Part shown: one piece after another, positions 21,189 to 29,432 of the stretch
How positions within the stretch are numbered: position 1 is the first letter of the stretch
How the letters are laid out: the number at the start of each line of letters is the position of its first letter
NCBI RefSeq assembly: GCF_000485595.1
Contig: NW_014577096.1
Location: 246,032-275,463 of the forward strand
Direction: 5' to 3'
DNA: 29,432 bases
Source of the DNA: Priapulus caudatus
Taxonomy: Eukaryota > Priapulida > Priapulimorpha > Priapulimorphida > Priapulidae
Program-made: the position numbers and the translations under genes
The notes under the pieces: model-generated
The model's database searches: none
The model's input: only the letters and a program-made list of their open reading frames with translations
Told to the model about the DNA's origin: nothing

Positions 21189-21394
21189 CGCGCTCCCGCG
21201 CTCCCGCGCTCCCGAATGCTCGCGCGCAGGTGATGACGTCAGCAATGACGTCGGCACATGCGCGACGTACCAGCAATAAGCATCTTGTTTTCGCTGGTAC
21301 TCCGCTCGGAAATTTCTATTCTTGCATATGGAACGACGGTAGACGAACATCACGGATTTAGACTAAACAAAAACACGAATTCGACAATATAAAT
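21189..21394 (+). promoter_or_regulatory. PCSK2 proximal promoter/5' UTR with paired CRE sites
   Basis: A GC-rich patch upstream of the PCSK2 start. It contains three perfect tandem CGCGCTCC units (21189-21212), a full consensus cAMP response element TGACGTCA (21234-21241) and a second site TGACGTCG (21246-21253) 12 bases on, about one helical turn. Both lie about 150 bp upstream of the ATG. Farther in is an inverted repeat GTACCAGC/GCTGGTAC (21267-21274 and 21293-21300). CREB-type control is plausible for a neuroendocrine processing enzyme, but the transcription start is not known here and an upstream non-coding exon cannot be excluded. Confidence 0.6.
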
Positions 21395-21574
21395 ATGGAA
21401 AGAGGATGGCTGCAAATATGGACGTGTGTAATTGTCGCCGTTAGTGTAGTCGTGATAGAATGCAGCGGCAGCGAAGTCTTCACGAATAGCTTTCTTGTTA
21501 AACTCAACGAAGATGGAGGAAACGAAATGGCCAATATGGTCGCAGAGAGGAGCGGATTCACAAACCTCGGACCG
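21395..21574 (+). CDS. PCSK2: Neuroendocrine convertase 2 (PC2), coding exon 1: signal peptide and start of prodomain
   Basis: Sixty codons. Residues 1-9 (MERGWLQIW) lead into a hydrophobic core TCVIVAVSVVVI, then ECSGS, so signal peptidase cleavage is likely near residues 22-26. The mature prodomain starts with EVFTNSFLVKLNEDGG, matching the VFTNHFLVEL start of known PC2 proteins, and continues to GFTNLGP. The ATG has a good context (A at -3, G at +4). The exon ends in CCG followed by donor GTATGT, phase 0; reading on leads to a stop at 21604. PC2 is the subtilisin/kexin-family endoprotease that matures neuropeptide and hormone precursors at dibasic sites in dense-core vesicles. PC1/3 and furin are less likely because the next exons match PC2 best. 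Confidence 0.92.
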
Positions 21575-24500
21575 GTATGTATGGCTAGAATTCGGAAGAA
21601 TTGATAACGAGATTAGGCTGCTAACGGCTGTCTTCCATCGATGAATATGTGATGTCAACCTTCGTCGTTTTAACACGCTTACACCGTAACCCTGCTATCC
21701 TTTAACCACTCAACACGGCCGTTACATTACTCTCTCCTTGATATCAGCGTTAGCTGTATATGACTGTAACTATCATAGCTGTGCGATGTATGATTATACA
21801 TGGAGAAGAGATGTATTAGCTTAGGTGCGTATAGACGATAGAGAGAATGTAGCTGGGCAACCTCCATATGGCATGTAGAACGCCGCGGTTACGCTGTGGC
21901 ATAAATAGGCGATCCATAGATGGCCGCTATGTGATTAACCGGTATAGATTTTCTCGACGCTGCGGATAACTCGCGTTGCCCTAGCAACGTTATTGATTAG
22001 GCTGTACATACAGAGGCGAGTATACGTACGAGTACGAGAGCATTTGTGTGGAGAACCTGCGCGAATGCCCCTGGTAACATTATGATTAGCATCGCGACCC
22101 CATGTCTTTCGCATGGATCATAACCAAGCTCTAGAATATACAATGTCAATGGCATGCATATAATGTCATGTTAATAGACGTTTTCTCACTCAGATTTTTG
22201 TTCGAACATTCACGATGTTGACCGAGTTCAGGTAAACAAGATCGTTTACTAAAATCCAATTGATTCTTAAAGTCACATGATTAGTTTAAATTCCGAAAGC
22301 TTCATGAAAATGAATCCGGCCAATGCCGTAGCGGTGGAGAGGGTTATACTAAATGGAATATGATTAGCGTTAAGCTAAGGCGAGCTCTAAGGAGCTACAA
22401 TGATCAGTTCGCTGCTCGAATATTGTGTGAATCGCGTCTGTGGTAAAACGCCATCTTCTACGCTGAAGGAAACGAAGGTACGCGTATGCACCTGCATTGC
22501 GTAAAATCCGCATTGCCTCAAGGAATGGTGTTCCCGTTGGCGCATTCAACCTGGCATGTTGCACCATGTTCTGATTAGACAAGTTCGTGTTTGTTTGTCT
22601 TGCAAGAAAATTAAGCAAATCTAACATCCTCGTAGGGAATATTAGGAGGTTAAATGAAGGGGTAATTTTGCCAAGCAGCTTTCAGTGTAGTCTGATATAG
22701 AACACGATATATTTTATATGCATATGCGTGCATGCGTTAGAGTCACACAAATATGAGTACAGACATATTATAATATACACGGGCTTGTATAAATAAAAAA
22801 GTATTATACCCTTATTACATGTAAGCTAAAATTAAGCTGTAAGTGGAAATTTCTGCCCACATGCACATGGTCCATTTTATCACATCATGCAGTCTCGAAT
22901 CATAATTTAATCAATCCGCGAATCATCTGAGAAGCATTAAATCCGAGAATCATTTGAGAATCATTAAATCCGAGATCATAAATGATAGCCAAAGCGTGTG
23001 AACAGTGTCTCGACTACAGCCAACTCAACAAGGATCGACTAATTCAGTTAGTTTCTAGTACCTACACTTAAAAGCATAGTAATATGCATAGATCTGCATT
23101 GCTGATTACGCTTCACCAGCCTAAATTCACACGTATTAAACGATATGAATTTGTTTACTCGGAATTCTTTTCCTTTATTTCTGACATTGAAAAACAAGGT
23201 ACTACCCGTATCCTTATCGTTATTCTATACATAGATTTTTTATAGACATTTACCTTTTACATTTAGAGTTATGCCAATTCTCAATTCTGTCAATATGAAA
23301 TAGTTACCAGTACTATTTTATTTACTCATCATACCATAGAAATGTCATATTTCCACTTGTCCCTACCAGCGTAATAGGTACCGGTGGCTACCATTTAGTA
23401 CTCGCCATAAATTAATCGGTTATCATATCAGAACCTGAATCAGGTCTGCGCCTAACCGACCTAATTAAGAAACCCTGAGCACAGCGATGACTAAACAACG
23501 CAGCAATAACTCCTGCATCACAGCTGTGTCTAACCAACGCAGCAGCCCTTGGGTCACAGCAGTATCTAACCCACGCAGCAGCAATCTCTGCATCACAGCG
23601 GTGTCTAACCTACGCAGCAGCAATCCCTGCGTCACAGCGGTGTCTAACCAACGCAGCAGCCCTTGGGTCACATCAGTGTCTAACCCACGTAGCAGCAACC
23701 CCTGCGTCACAGCGGTGTCTATAACCCAAGCAGCAACCGCTGCGTCACAGCGGTGTCTAACCCACGCAGCAGCCCCTGCATCACAGCTGTGTCTAACCAA
23801 CGCAACAGCCTCCAGGTCACAGCGGTATCTAACCAACGCAGCACCCCCTGCATCATAGCTGCATCTAACCAACGCAGCAGCCCTTGCGTCACAGCTGTAT
23901 CTAACTCACGCAGCAGCCCCTGCGTCACGGCTGTATCCAACTCACGCAGCAGCCCCTGCGTCACATCGGTGTCTAACCCACGCAGCAGCCCCTGCGTCAC
24001 AGCTGTATCTAACTCACGCAGCAGCCCCTGCGTCACAGCTGCATCTAACTCACGCAGCAGCCCCTGCGTCACAGCTGCATCTAACTCACGCAGCAGCCCC
24101 TTGGTCACAGCAGTGTCTAACCCACGCAGCAGCCCCTGCGGCAGAGCTGTGTCTAACCTACGCAGCGATCTTTATGCTTACCACACATTAATTATATGAG
24201 GCCATTTCGTCAATATAGTGGGAATTGTGTATAATGATGCCCCAGGGACCAGAGCGACTAACTGTAAGCGCATCTGATATCATACATTCAGGACTGAAAT
24301 ATCAGTAGCATGTGGCCATAATGATCCATAATTATAGACGTTTAGAATCTCATCGCCCTCGCTTCGCTCAACTCTTATTCCAATGCGACATTCTCATTAC
24401 AAGTCTTTCTCGTATACCCGTGGCTTCTATTCAAAATCGCGTTTATTAAAATTAATAAATATTTACTTATGGAACGTTAATATAAGATTTAGTTTTTTAC

Positions 24501-24790
24501 ATGGTCGGTCGTAAATTGGTAGATATGCGATAGAGGAAAAATGGACTATATACAGCCATCGAATCGGTCACTTCTTCGTTAATGAATTTACTATTAATTG
24601 GTTAATATGACAAATAATGCAATTTAATGTATATATAATTATGCCATTTTATATAATAATAAATCGTATGTTAAAAATATGAATATATTCGAATCCATAT
24701 AAATAGACAGACAGACAGACAGAATGAATAGTCGGAAGAACAGCCTAGCTAGGCAGACGTAATTATAATTTAATCACCTAACTTTTTCAG
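21575..24790 (+). other. PCSK2 intron 1 (3216 bp)
   Basis: Begins GTATGT and ends with a pyrimidine-rich ACTTTTTCAG. It contains a roughly 27-bp imperfect direct duplication (about 22917-22975, AATCAT...AAATCCGAGA), the 36-bp minisatellite (23486-24167) and a short (GACA)n run (24704-24723). The antisense frame at 22370-22627 is unrecognised. No other exon was identified, so exon 1 probably joins exon 2 directly. Confidence 0.85.
23486..24167. repeat. Minisatellite, about 19 copies of a 36-39 bp unit
   Basis: A unit typified by CGCAGCAGCCCCTGCGTCAC followed by AGCTGTATCTAACTCA. About 19 copies are counted from the TCTAAC...CGCAG junction, at near-regular 36-base spacing from 23756 on, and 38-base spacing in several earlier copies. 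Because 36 is a multiple of 3, both strands stay open over it (for example 123-148 codon frames on plus, 129-135 on minus), with a 12-residue protein repeat. It lies inside PCSK2 intron 1 and is not considered coding. The right half is more homogeneous than the left, indicating recent expansion there. Confidence 0.95.
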
Positions 24791-24895
24791 GTATTGCGCT
24801 CAAAGAGGGAATTCCATTTCGTGCACCGAGCCCTGCCTCATGCGCGCATGCGTCGAAGCATCCCGCACCACAGAAAACTAAAGAGCAACCCCTTG
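24791..24895 (+). CDS. PCSK2: Neuroendocrine convertase 2 (PC2), coding exon 2: middle of prodomain
   Basis: A 105-base exon, 35 codons (protein residues 61-95), phase 0 at both ends. It is flanked by TTTTTCAG and GTTAGT. The peptide runs VLRSKREFHFVHRALPHARM and then RRSIPHHRKLKSNPL. The R-M-R-R-S motif at residues 79-83 corresponds to the RRRS internal (secondary) cleavage site of the PC2 prodomain, followed by the conserved S-x-x-H-x-x-L pattern. The FHFVH and ALPHAR blocks match invertebrate PC2 proteins as I know them. The donor GTTAGT is slightly off consensus. It is too short to stand out as an open frame and was found by homology to the family. Confidence 0.9.
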
Positions 24896-25164
24896 GTTAG
24901 TATCTCTATAATCTATAGGTTCTACCTAGATAGAAGCTTTGGCTTCGTCAGAAAAGAGTGCTAGCAATATTGTCACGTAAAACTCAAATTTGATCTTAGT
25001 TTAGCCGTGAAGAAGCACAGGTTTAAAAAATCTTAGGAATTTTTGCCACCTTTATACGCTCTTGGTAGGATTAATTTACCCGAAGCTGAAATGAGACACA
25101 AGCGAGATTAAGGAAACGTGAAACCAATGTATAGCCTTGCAGCACCTATTGTAATCATGTGTGC

Positions 25165-25168
<4 letters not shown>

Positions 25169-25216
<48 letters not shown>

Positions 25217-25289
25217 TTAAAATCCATGTTTCCGTCTAGAGGGAGGCGGAGTAAAGATACCAAGTTTTCATGGTATAGCGTATAGTAAT

Positions 25290-25341
<52 letters not shown>
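25169..25341. repeat. Two (GT)n microsatellites in intron 2
   Basis: Pure GT runs at 25169-25213 and 25292-25341. Both are preceded by GTAATCATG, which suggests that a short segment including the seed repeat was duplicated. Confidence 0.95.
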
Positions 25342-25342
<1 letters not shown>

Positions 25343-25477
25343 CGTGCTTTGTTTTCACATTTCCGTGTATTGAATCTGTAAGCTTAGACACCTGTTTTTA
25401 AGCCCAGGTAGTTTTTTAGATTAATTCAGGCCCCCACTATACACATGTGACTTTAGTTCGCATCAGGTTAAATCTCC

Positions 25478-25526
25478 CTTTTACATAAATGTAAAAGCAT
25501 GTGAATTTGTAAATTTACAAATTCAC
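25478..25526. repeat. Two adjacent perfect inverted repeats
   Basis: 25478-25497 has 9-base arms (CTTTTACAT and ATGTAAAAG) around a 2-base loop. Three bases later, 25501-25526 is a perfect 26-bp palindrome with no spacer (GTGAATTTGTAAA and its complement). No flanking duplication was found. Confidence 0.9.
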
Positions 25527-26852
25527 CAATCAGCCACAAAGATTGTTCGGATAGACTTTTCTCCATATATCCCTGCAGAACGTCACTCATTTATATATCG
25601 ACTTACTAGTACAGACTACAGTATATTGTTTCACGACGCCGTGTCATTCATTTAAAAAAAATCCTACTCATTGCATTGTCATTGGTGATAATAGATGTAT
25701 TGTGCTCAAGCCGTGATGACGGAAGTGAATTATCAGCAGTTTTATGTTGTTTCCCTGCTAATCCTGAATAAGCACATGCATGGTTGCTGATCCAAGGCTC
25801 AATCAGAAGCAGATATTCAACGTCATCGTCAGAATGTGAGGGATGCTGATGATTCTGGGTGCAACTTGCATCAATCGAAAAGTTTGCTGCAACTCTGAAC
25901 AAACGTACTTATAATAGAAGCGACCTGTAAATTATTATTGACACTGCCAATCTTCCCGCCCTTTCCCGCCTTTCATTCTAGACTCTAGACAGTCAACTTG
26001 GTTTAAACAAGCTAGGTAGGGATAGGGTGATGATACATATGCAGGCTCGAGCGAATATAACTCTTAGTCGACTGATGTATGTGAGTAGCCATGATCTACA
26101 CTTAATCTAGCAGATAATACACAGCATAGATTTACGCTTAACCTCATGTCTAAATAGTGACACCAACCTTATCCGAAATAACACACGCACGCGCGCACGC
26201 GCTCACGTACCTACCCTCTCACGTACGCACGCACACGCCCACACGCAAGCACGCACGCACGGACTCAATGCGTCTTTTACATAAATATGTACATAAATAA
26301 ACAAAAGACGGATTAATCAAATATGTTATTAGTATTACTGCCGCTACATTTGCAAAATAGTCGCATAAAACATCTTTTATCTCTAATTAATATAATATCT
26401 ATCTAATATCTACCATCTCAAACAAATCTCAGGCAACGTTACTAGAACCAAAATCTGATTTCGGTGAAATCCCAGTAAATCTTTCACTGCAGTATTACTG
26501 TTCACATAAATAGCGCAAAATCACGTACCTTTACAAACAACGAGATTTTGATACGCATGCACGCTGAGCTACTTAAAAATTACTTGGTCAACCCCGTTAG
26601 TGTTCGCTAAATGTTGAAATGAAAATGTTTGCAGCTATATCCTGCGTGTCGAATGATTGATGAGTTAGGAAGTGCGTGAGGATGTTTACGCGCTATAAAT
26701 CACGGGCCGTTGACTGGAAATAAAACGTCATATTTCAACGATAGATTGCCGCGTGATAACACGTGGCGGCGCATAATTATTACAGGCGTTATTAATAACG
26801 AACAGATAAATCAGCCAAAATATATCAATGGCGACGCGTCAGTATTTTGCTT

Positions 26853-27846
26853 AACTAACCAATCAATCAACCAACCAACCAACCAACCAACCAACCAACC
26901 AACCAACCAACCAACCAACCAACCAACCAACCAACCAACCAAACCATCAACCAACCAACCAACCAAACCAACAACCAACCAACAACAAACCAACCAAACC
27001 ACAACAACAACCAACAAACCAACCAACAACCAACCAAACAACCAAACCAATCAACCAAACAACCAACCAACCAACCAACCAACCACCACCAACCAACCAA
27101 CCAACCACCAAACAACCAACAACAACCAACCAACCACCAACCACCAACCAACCAACCAAAACCAACAAACCAAACCAACCAACCAACCAACCAACCAACC
27201 AACCAACCAAACCAACCAACCAACCAACCACACCAAAACCAACCAACCAAACAACCAACCAACCAACCCAACCAACCAAACCAACCAAACCAACCAACCA
27301 ACCAACCAACAACAAACCAACCAACCAAACCAACCAAGACCAACCAACCACCAACAACCAACCAAACCAACCAACCAACCACAACCAACCAACCAAACCA
27401 AAAACCACCAACCAACAACAAACCAAACCAACCAAAAGCAACCAACCAACCAACCAACCAACACCCAAAGCCAACCAACCAACCAAACAAACCAACCAAA
27501 ACAACCAACCAACAACCAACCAAAACCAAACCAACCAGAACCAACCAACCAACCAACCAACCAACCAACCCAACCAAACGAACAACAACCAACCAACCAA
27601 CCAATCAGCCAGCCAGCCAAAGCCAAACCAACCAACCAACAACACGGACCGGCGACGACCGCACGTTCGGGACCGACCGACCGACCGACCGACCGACCGA
27701 CCGACCGACCGACCGACCGACCGACCGACCGACCGACCGTCCGACCGACCAACCAACCAACCAACTAACTAACCAAGCAGAGGTAGCGAGCCAGTCAGCT
27801 AGCCAACCAACCAACCAACTAGCTAACCAACCAACCAACCAACCAA
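26853..27846. repeat. Near 1-kb CCAA tetranucleotide tract with CCGA core
   Basis: (CCAA)n with many AACA/CAAA interruptions from 26853 to about 27635, a short non-repeat bridge, a nearly pure (CCGA)n run at 27672-27750, then CCAA again to 27846. The Asn/Gln/Pro/Thr-rich 352-codon plus-strand frame and the Gly/Trp/Leu/Val-rich minus-strand frames (up to 269 codons) are artefacts of the low-stop repeat. It lies in PCSK2 intron 2, ending 64 bp upstream of exon 3. Confidence 0.95.
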
Positions 27847-27910
27847 CGCACCGATAAACTAAATGTCTTTGCTTTATGTCATCCGTTCGTGTGTATGTTG
27901 TATGATTCAG

Positions 27911-28042
27911 GTACAATTCGCGACGCAGCTGACGGGGTTCAAGAGAACGAAACGCGGTTATAAGCCATTACATTTGGAAGAATCTCTGCTGAAGGAGGAG
28001 AAGAATCCTACCGATCCCTACTTTAAGTATCAGTGGTATCTG
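27911..28042 (+). CDS. PCSK2: Neuroendocrine convertase 2 (PC2), coding exon 3: primary cleavage site and start of mature enzyme
   Basis: A 132-base exon, 44 codons (residues 96-139), phase 0 at both ends, bounded by GATTCAG and a consensus donor GTGAGT. The peptide begins VQFATQLTGFKRTKRGYKP. R-T-K-R at 107-110 is the autocatalytic primary prodomain cleavage site, corresponding to RKKR just before GYRD in vertebrate PC2; the mature protease would begin at Gly111. The end, NPTDPYFKYQWYL, matches the conserved NDPLFTKQWYL block at the start of the subtilase domain. The prodomain thus has a normal length for the family (about 85 residues). Confidence 0.93.
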
Positions 28043-28167
28043 GTGAGTATTATTAGTTATTATCATTTGTTTAAATATAGGTTGTAAACGTGCATAAGAA
28101 ATATTGTGCATTCGTTGATGTAGAAAGTACATTATAGTAGTATGATTTTAATAGGAATTGCGTGTAG

Positions 28168-28206
<39 letters not shown>

Positions 28207-28403
28207 CCTAAAAAAATTATAAATATCATGGTGCTCAATAGTTCTTAATATTTATACAACAATCTTACTTGACTCGCACGCACACACGAATGCACGCACG
28301 CATGCACGCGCGCGCGTATGCAAGCATTACATGTGTCCAAACTTGCACGCACCCATGCGAGTATATACTTTCCTGCACATGCACATATCCACACACGTGC
28401 ATA

Positions 28404-28437
<34 letters not shown>

Positions 28438-28624
28438 TATACATCCACGGAAGGCAGGTTGGTAAACAAGCACGCAGGTGCACATACACACAAAAAGTCT
28501 TGGTCGGCAGGAAAAGCTGTATCATCGATAAAATAATGAGACCCTATCGTAGTATAGCTGTCGAATGGTATGACTGCCGAATGCGATCCCCTATACCTCA
28601 TGTATACACTCTGGTGAATCGCAG
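28043..28624 (+). other. PCSK2 intron 3 (582 bp)
   Basis: GTGAGT to AATCGCAG. It contains a (TA)n run at 28173-28203 and a CGCA/CA-rich microsatellite at about 28272-28434. Open frames over the latter are artefacts. Confidence 0.88.
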
Positions 28625-28733
28625 AAAAATGAAGGACAAGCAGGAGGCAAGCCTAGGCTGGACCTCAACGTCGAGTCCGCTTGGGCTCAAGGGTTCACCG
28701 GGAAGAACGTTACCACAGCCATCATGGATGATG
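28625..28733 (+). CDS. PCSK2: Neuroendocrine convertase 2 (PC2), coding exon 4: subtilase domain up to catalytic Asp
   Basis: A 109-base exon encoding residues 140-175 plus the first base of a Gly codon (phase 1 end), bounded by TCGCAG and donor GTAGGA. The peptide begins KNEGQAGGKPRLDLNVESAW, followed by a GFTGKNVTTAIMDD block. This corresponds to INTGQADGTPGLDLNVAEAW and GIMDDG in vertebrate PC2. The first Asp of the D-D-G motif (residue 174) is the catalytic Asp of the Asp-His-Ser triad. N-V-T at 167-169 is a possible N-glycosylation sequon. The His, the PC2-typical oxyanion Asp and the catalytic Ser lie on exons outside the window. Confidence 0.93.
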
Positions 28734-29203
28734 GTAGGAACAACTACAGTGCGCGTAATATTTAGGGTTATAGATGGCACTGGGCGGAATGCTTGCAGAC
28801 ACAGCCTGTGGGTATGTGTAAGGTGCGTAGCTGAGGGAGTGAGGTGCCTAAAAGAGTGAATGATATTTAGTTGGTTATGGTAAAGTTTATCGGCGGGATT
28901 AGAGAAGGAGTATGGTTAGGGGAAGAAGAGAAAGAACGTGGGATTGGTGTAAAGCCAATAGTATGTTATGCCAGGAAAAGAAAGAATAAGTGAAAAGTAA
29001 TTGGACACATTTGAACGGGTGCGTAAAAGCCTGAGGTCATGTAAAAAATTTAGTGTGACTGATAAACATGTATTAATAATTGCTGGCGGGTTCATGTATC
29101 TGTCTCGCTATGAAATTTTAGGAGTTGCAATGAATATATTACAGGATATAAAACTTCACAAGTAACTTACGAGCACGTTAATTTTTCGATCTGTTTAATT
29201 ATA

Positions 29204-29234
<31 letters not shown>

Positions 29235-29291
29235 TTTAATATATATATATATATTATAAATACATATATATATAAATATATATATATATTA

Positions 29292-29348
<57 letters not shown>

Positions 29349-29432
29349 ATATATACGTACGTTACCGTAACTATTAATAACTAATAAGTAGTAGTAGTTA
29401 AGTTACGTACGTTACGTTACGTAACGGTACGG
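28734..29432 (+). other. PCSK2 intron 4, truncated by the window
   Basis: Starts GTAGGA. No further exon before the window end. Contains broken (TA)n runs from 29202 to 29349 and a terminal patch rich in ACGTAC/GTTACG palindromic motifs (29355-29432). Confidence 0.8.
29202..29349. repeat. (TA)n tracts near the right edge
   Basis: About 150 bases composed almost only of TA with ATTAT and TTTTAA interruptions. Strongly AT; capable of cruciform structures. Confidence 0.95.

Larger units (their letters stand above)
24896..27910 (+). other. PCSK2 intron 2 (3015 bp)
   Basis: Starts GTTAGT and ends TATGATTCAG. It contains two GT tracts, two adjacent palindromes (25478-25526), a minus-strand 84-codon frame of unknown origin (25648-25902), a CA/CGCA patch (about 26183-26260) and the CCAA/CCGA tract (26853-27846). 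No further exon was seen. Confidence 0.85.

Noticed and set aside
22370-22627. 85-codon minus-strand frame in PCSK2 intron 1
   Set aside because: No recognised domain, antisense to an intron, no clear splice or promoter context.
23465-24199. Long open frames on both strands with a 12-residue repeat
   Set aside because: Explained by a 36-bp minisatellite whose length is a multiple of three; simultaneous openness of both strands and the intronic location argue against a gene.
25648-25902. 84-codon minus-strand frame with an Asp/Glu-rich and Trp-containing peptide that looks vaguely transposon-derived
   Set aside because: I could not match it to a specific transposase or other family, and no terminal repeats were found around it.
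26710-27768. 352-codon plus-strand frame rich in Asn, Gln, Pro and Thr, with long minus-strand Gly/Trp/Val/Leu frames
   Set aside because: Entirely made by the CCAA/CCGA tetranucleotide repeat, which lacks stop codons; it lies in PCSK2 intron 2.

Overview
This is a stretch of animal nuclear genome, AT-leaning and crowded with simple repeats and small transposons. The coding sequence is split into short exons by GT-AG introns. The predicted peptides are closest to invertebrate-style versions of two conserved metazoan proteins, by my recollection of those families. A degenerate (CCCTAA)n block suggests a TTAGGG telomere, which argues against most insects. A mollusc, annelid or other lophotrochozoan is plausible, but that is inference.

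Two protein-coding genes can be supported, arranged head to head about 16.5 kb apart. On the minus strand, 4695-4927 is the first coding exon of an FRS2-like docking adaptor. It has an MGC-type acylation start, the first two thirds of an IRS-type PTB domain, and a splice donor; its later exons were not found toward base 1. On the plus strand, four exons of neuroendocrine convertase 2 (PCSK2; amontillado/egl-3 type) lie at 21395-21574, 24791-24895, 27911-28042 and 28625-28733. They encode the signal peptide, the prodomain with both dibasic cleavage sites, and the start of the subtilase domain up to the catalytic Asp. The gene continues past the right edge. Most of the long open frames in the window are simple-repeat artefacts.

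Region by region: 1-210 is a CGCA/GTCGTGCG microsatellite. 211-4694 is non-coding, partly intron or downstream sequence of the FRS2-like gene. 4928-5340 is its GC-rich upstream region. 5341-21190 is intergenic and holds a 3-copy tandem repeat (7603-8070), a nested MITE (10911-11519) inside an older MITE cluster (11514-11831), a hAT-like MITE (14634-14998), long CA, AG and CACT tracts, and a dispersed, probably retroelement-derived repeat (4300-4425, 9590-9850, 18686-19945). 21190-21394 is the PCSK2 upstream region, with two CRE-type sites. The PCSK2 introns carry a 19-copy, roughly 36-bp minisatellite, two GT tracts, perfect palindromes and a roughly 1-kb CCAA/CCGA tract ending 64 bp before exon 3.

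The most unusual structure is the 591-bp MITE at 10920-11510. It has 81-bp terminal inverted repeats and a 9-bp target duplication, and it carries both telomere-like repeats and a degenerate tRNA-like (Pol III promoter-like) segment. It sits inside the end of another MITE. No bacterial-type operon, CRISPR array or intact transposase was seen.
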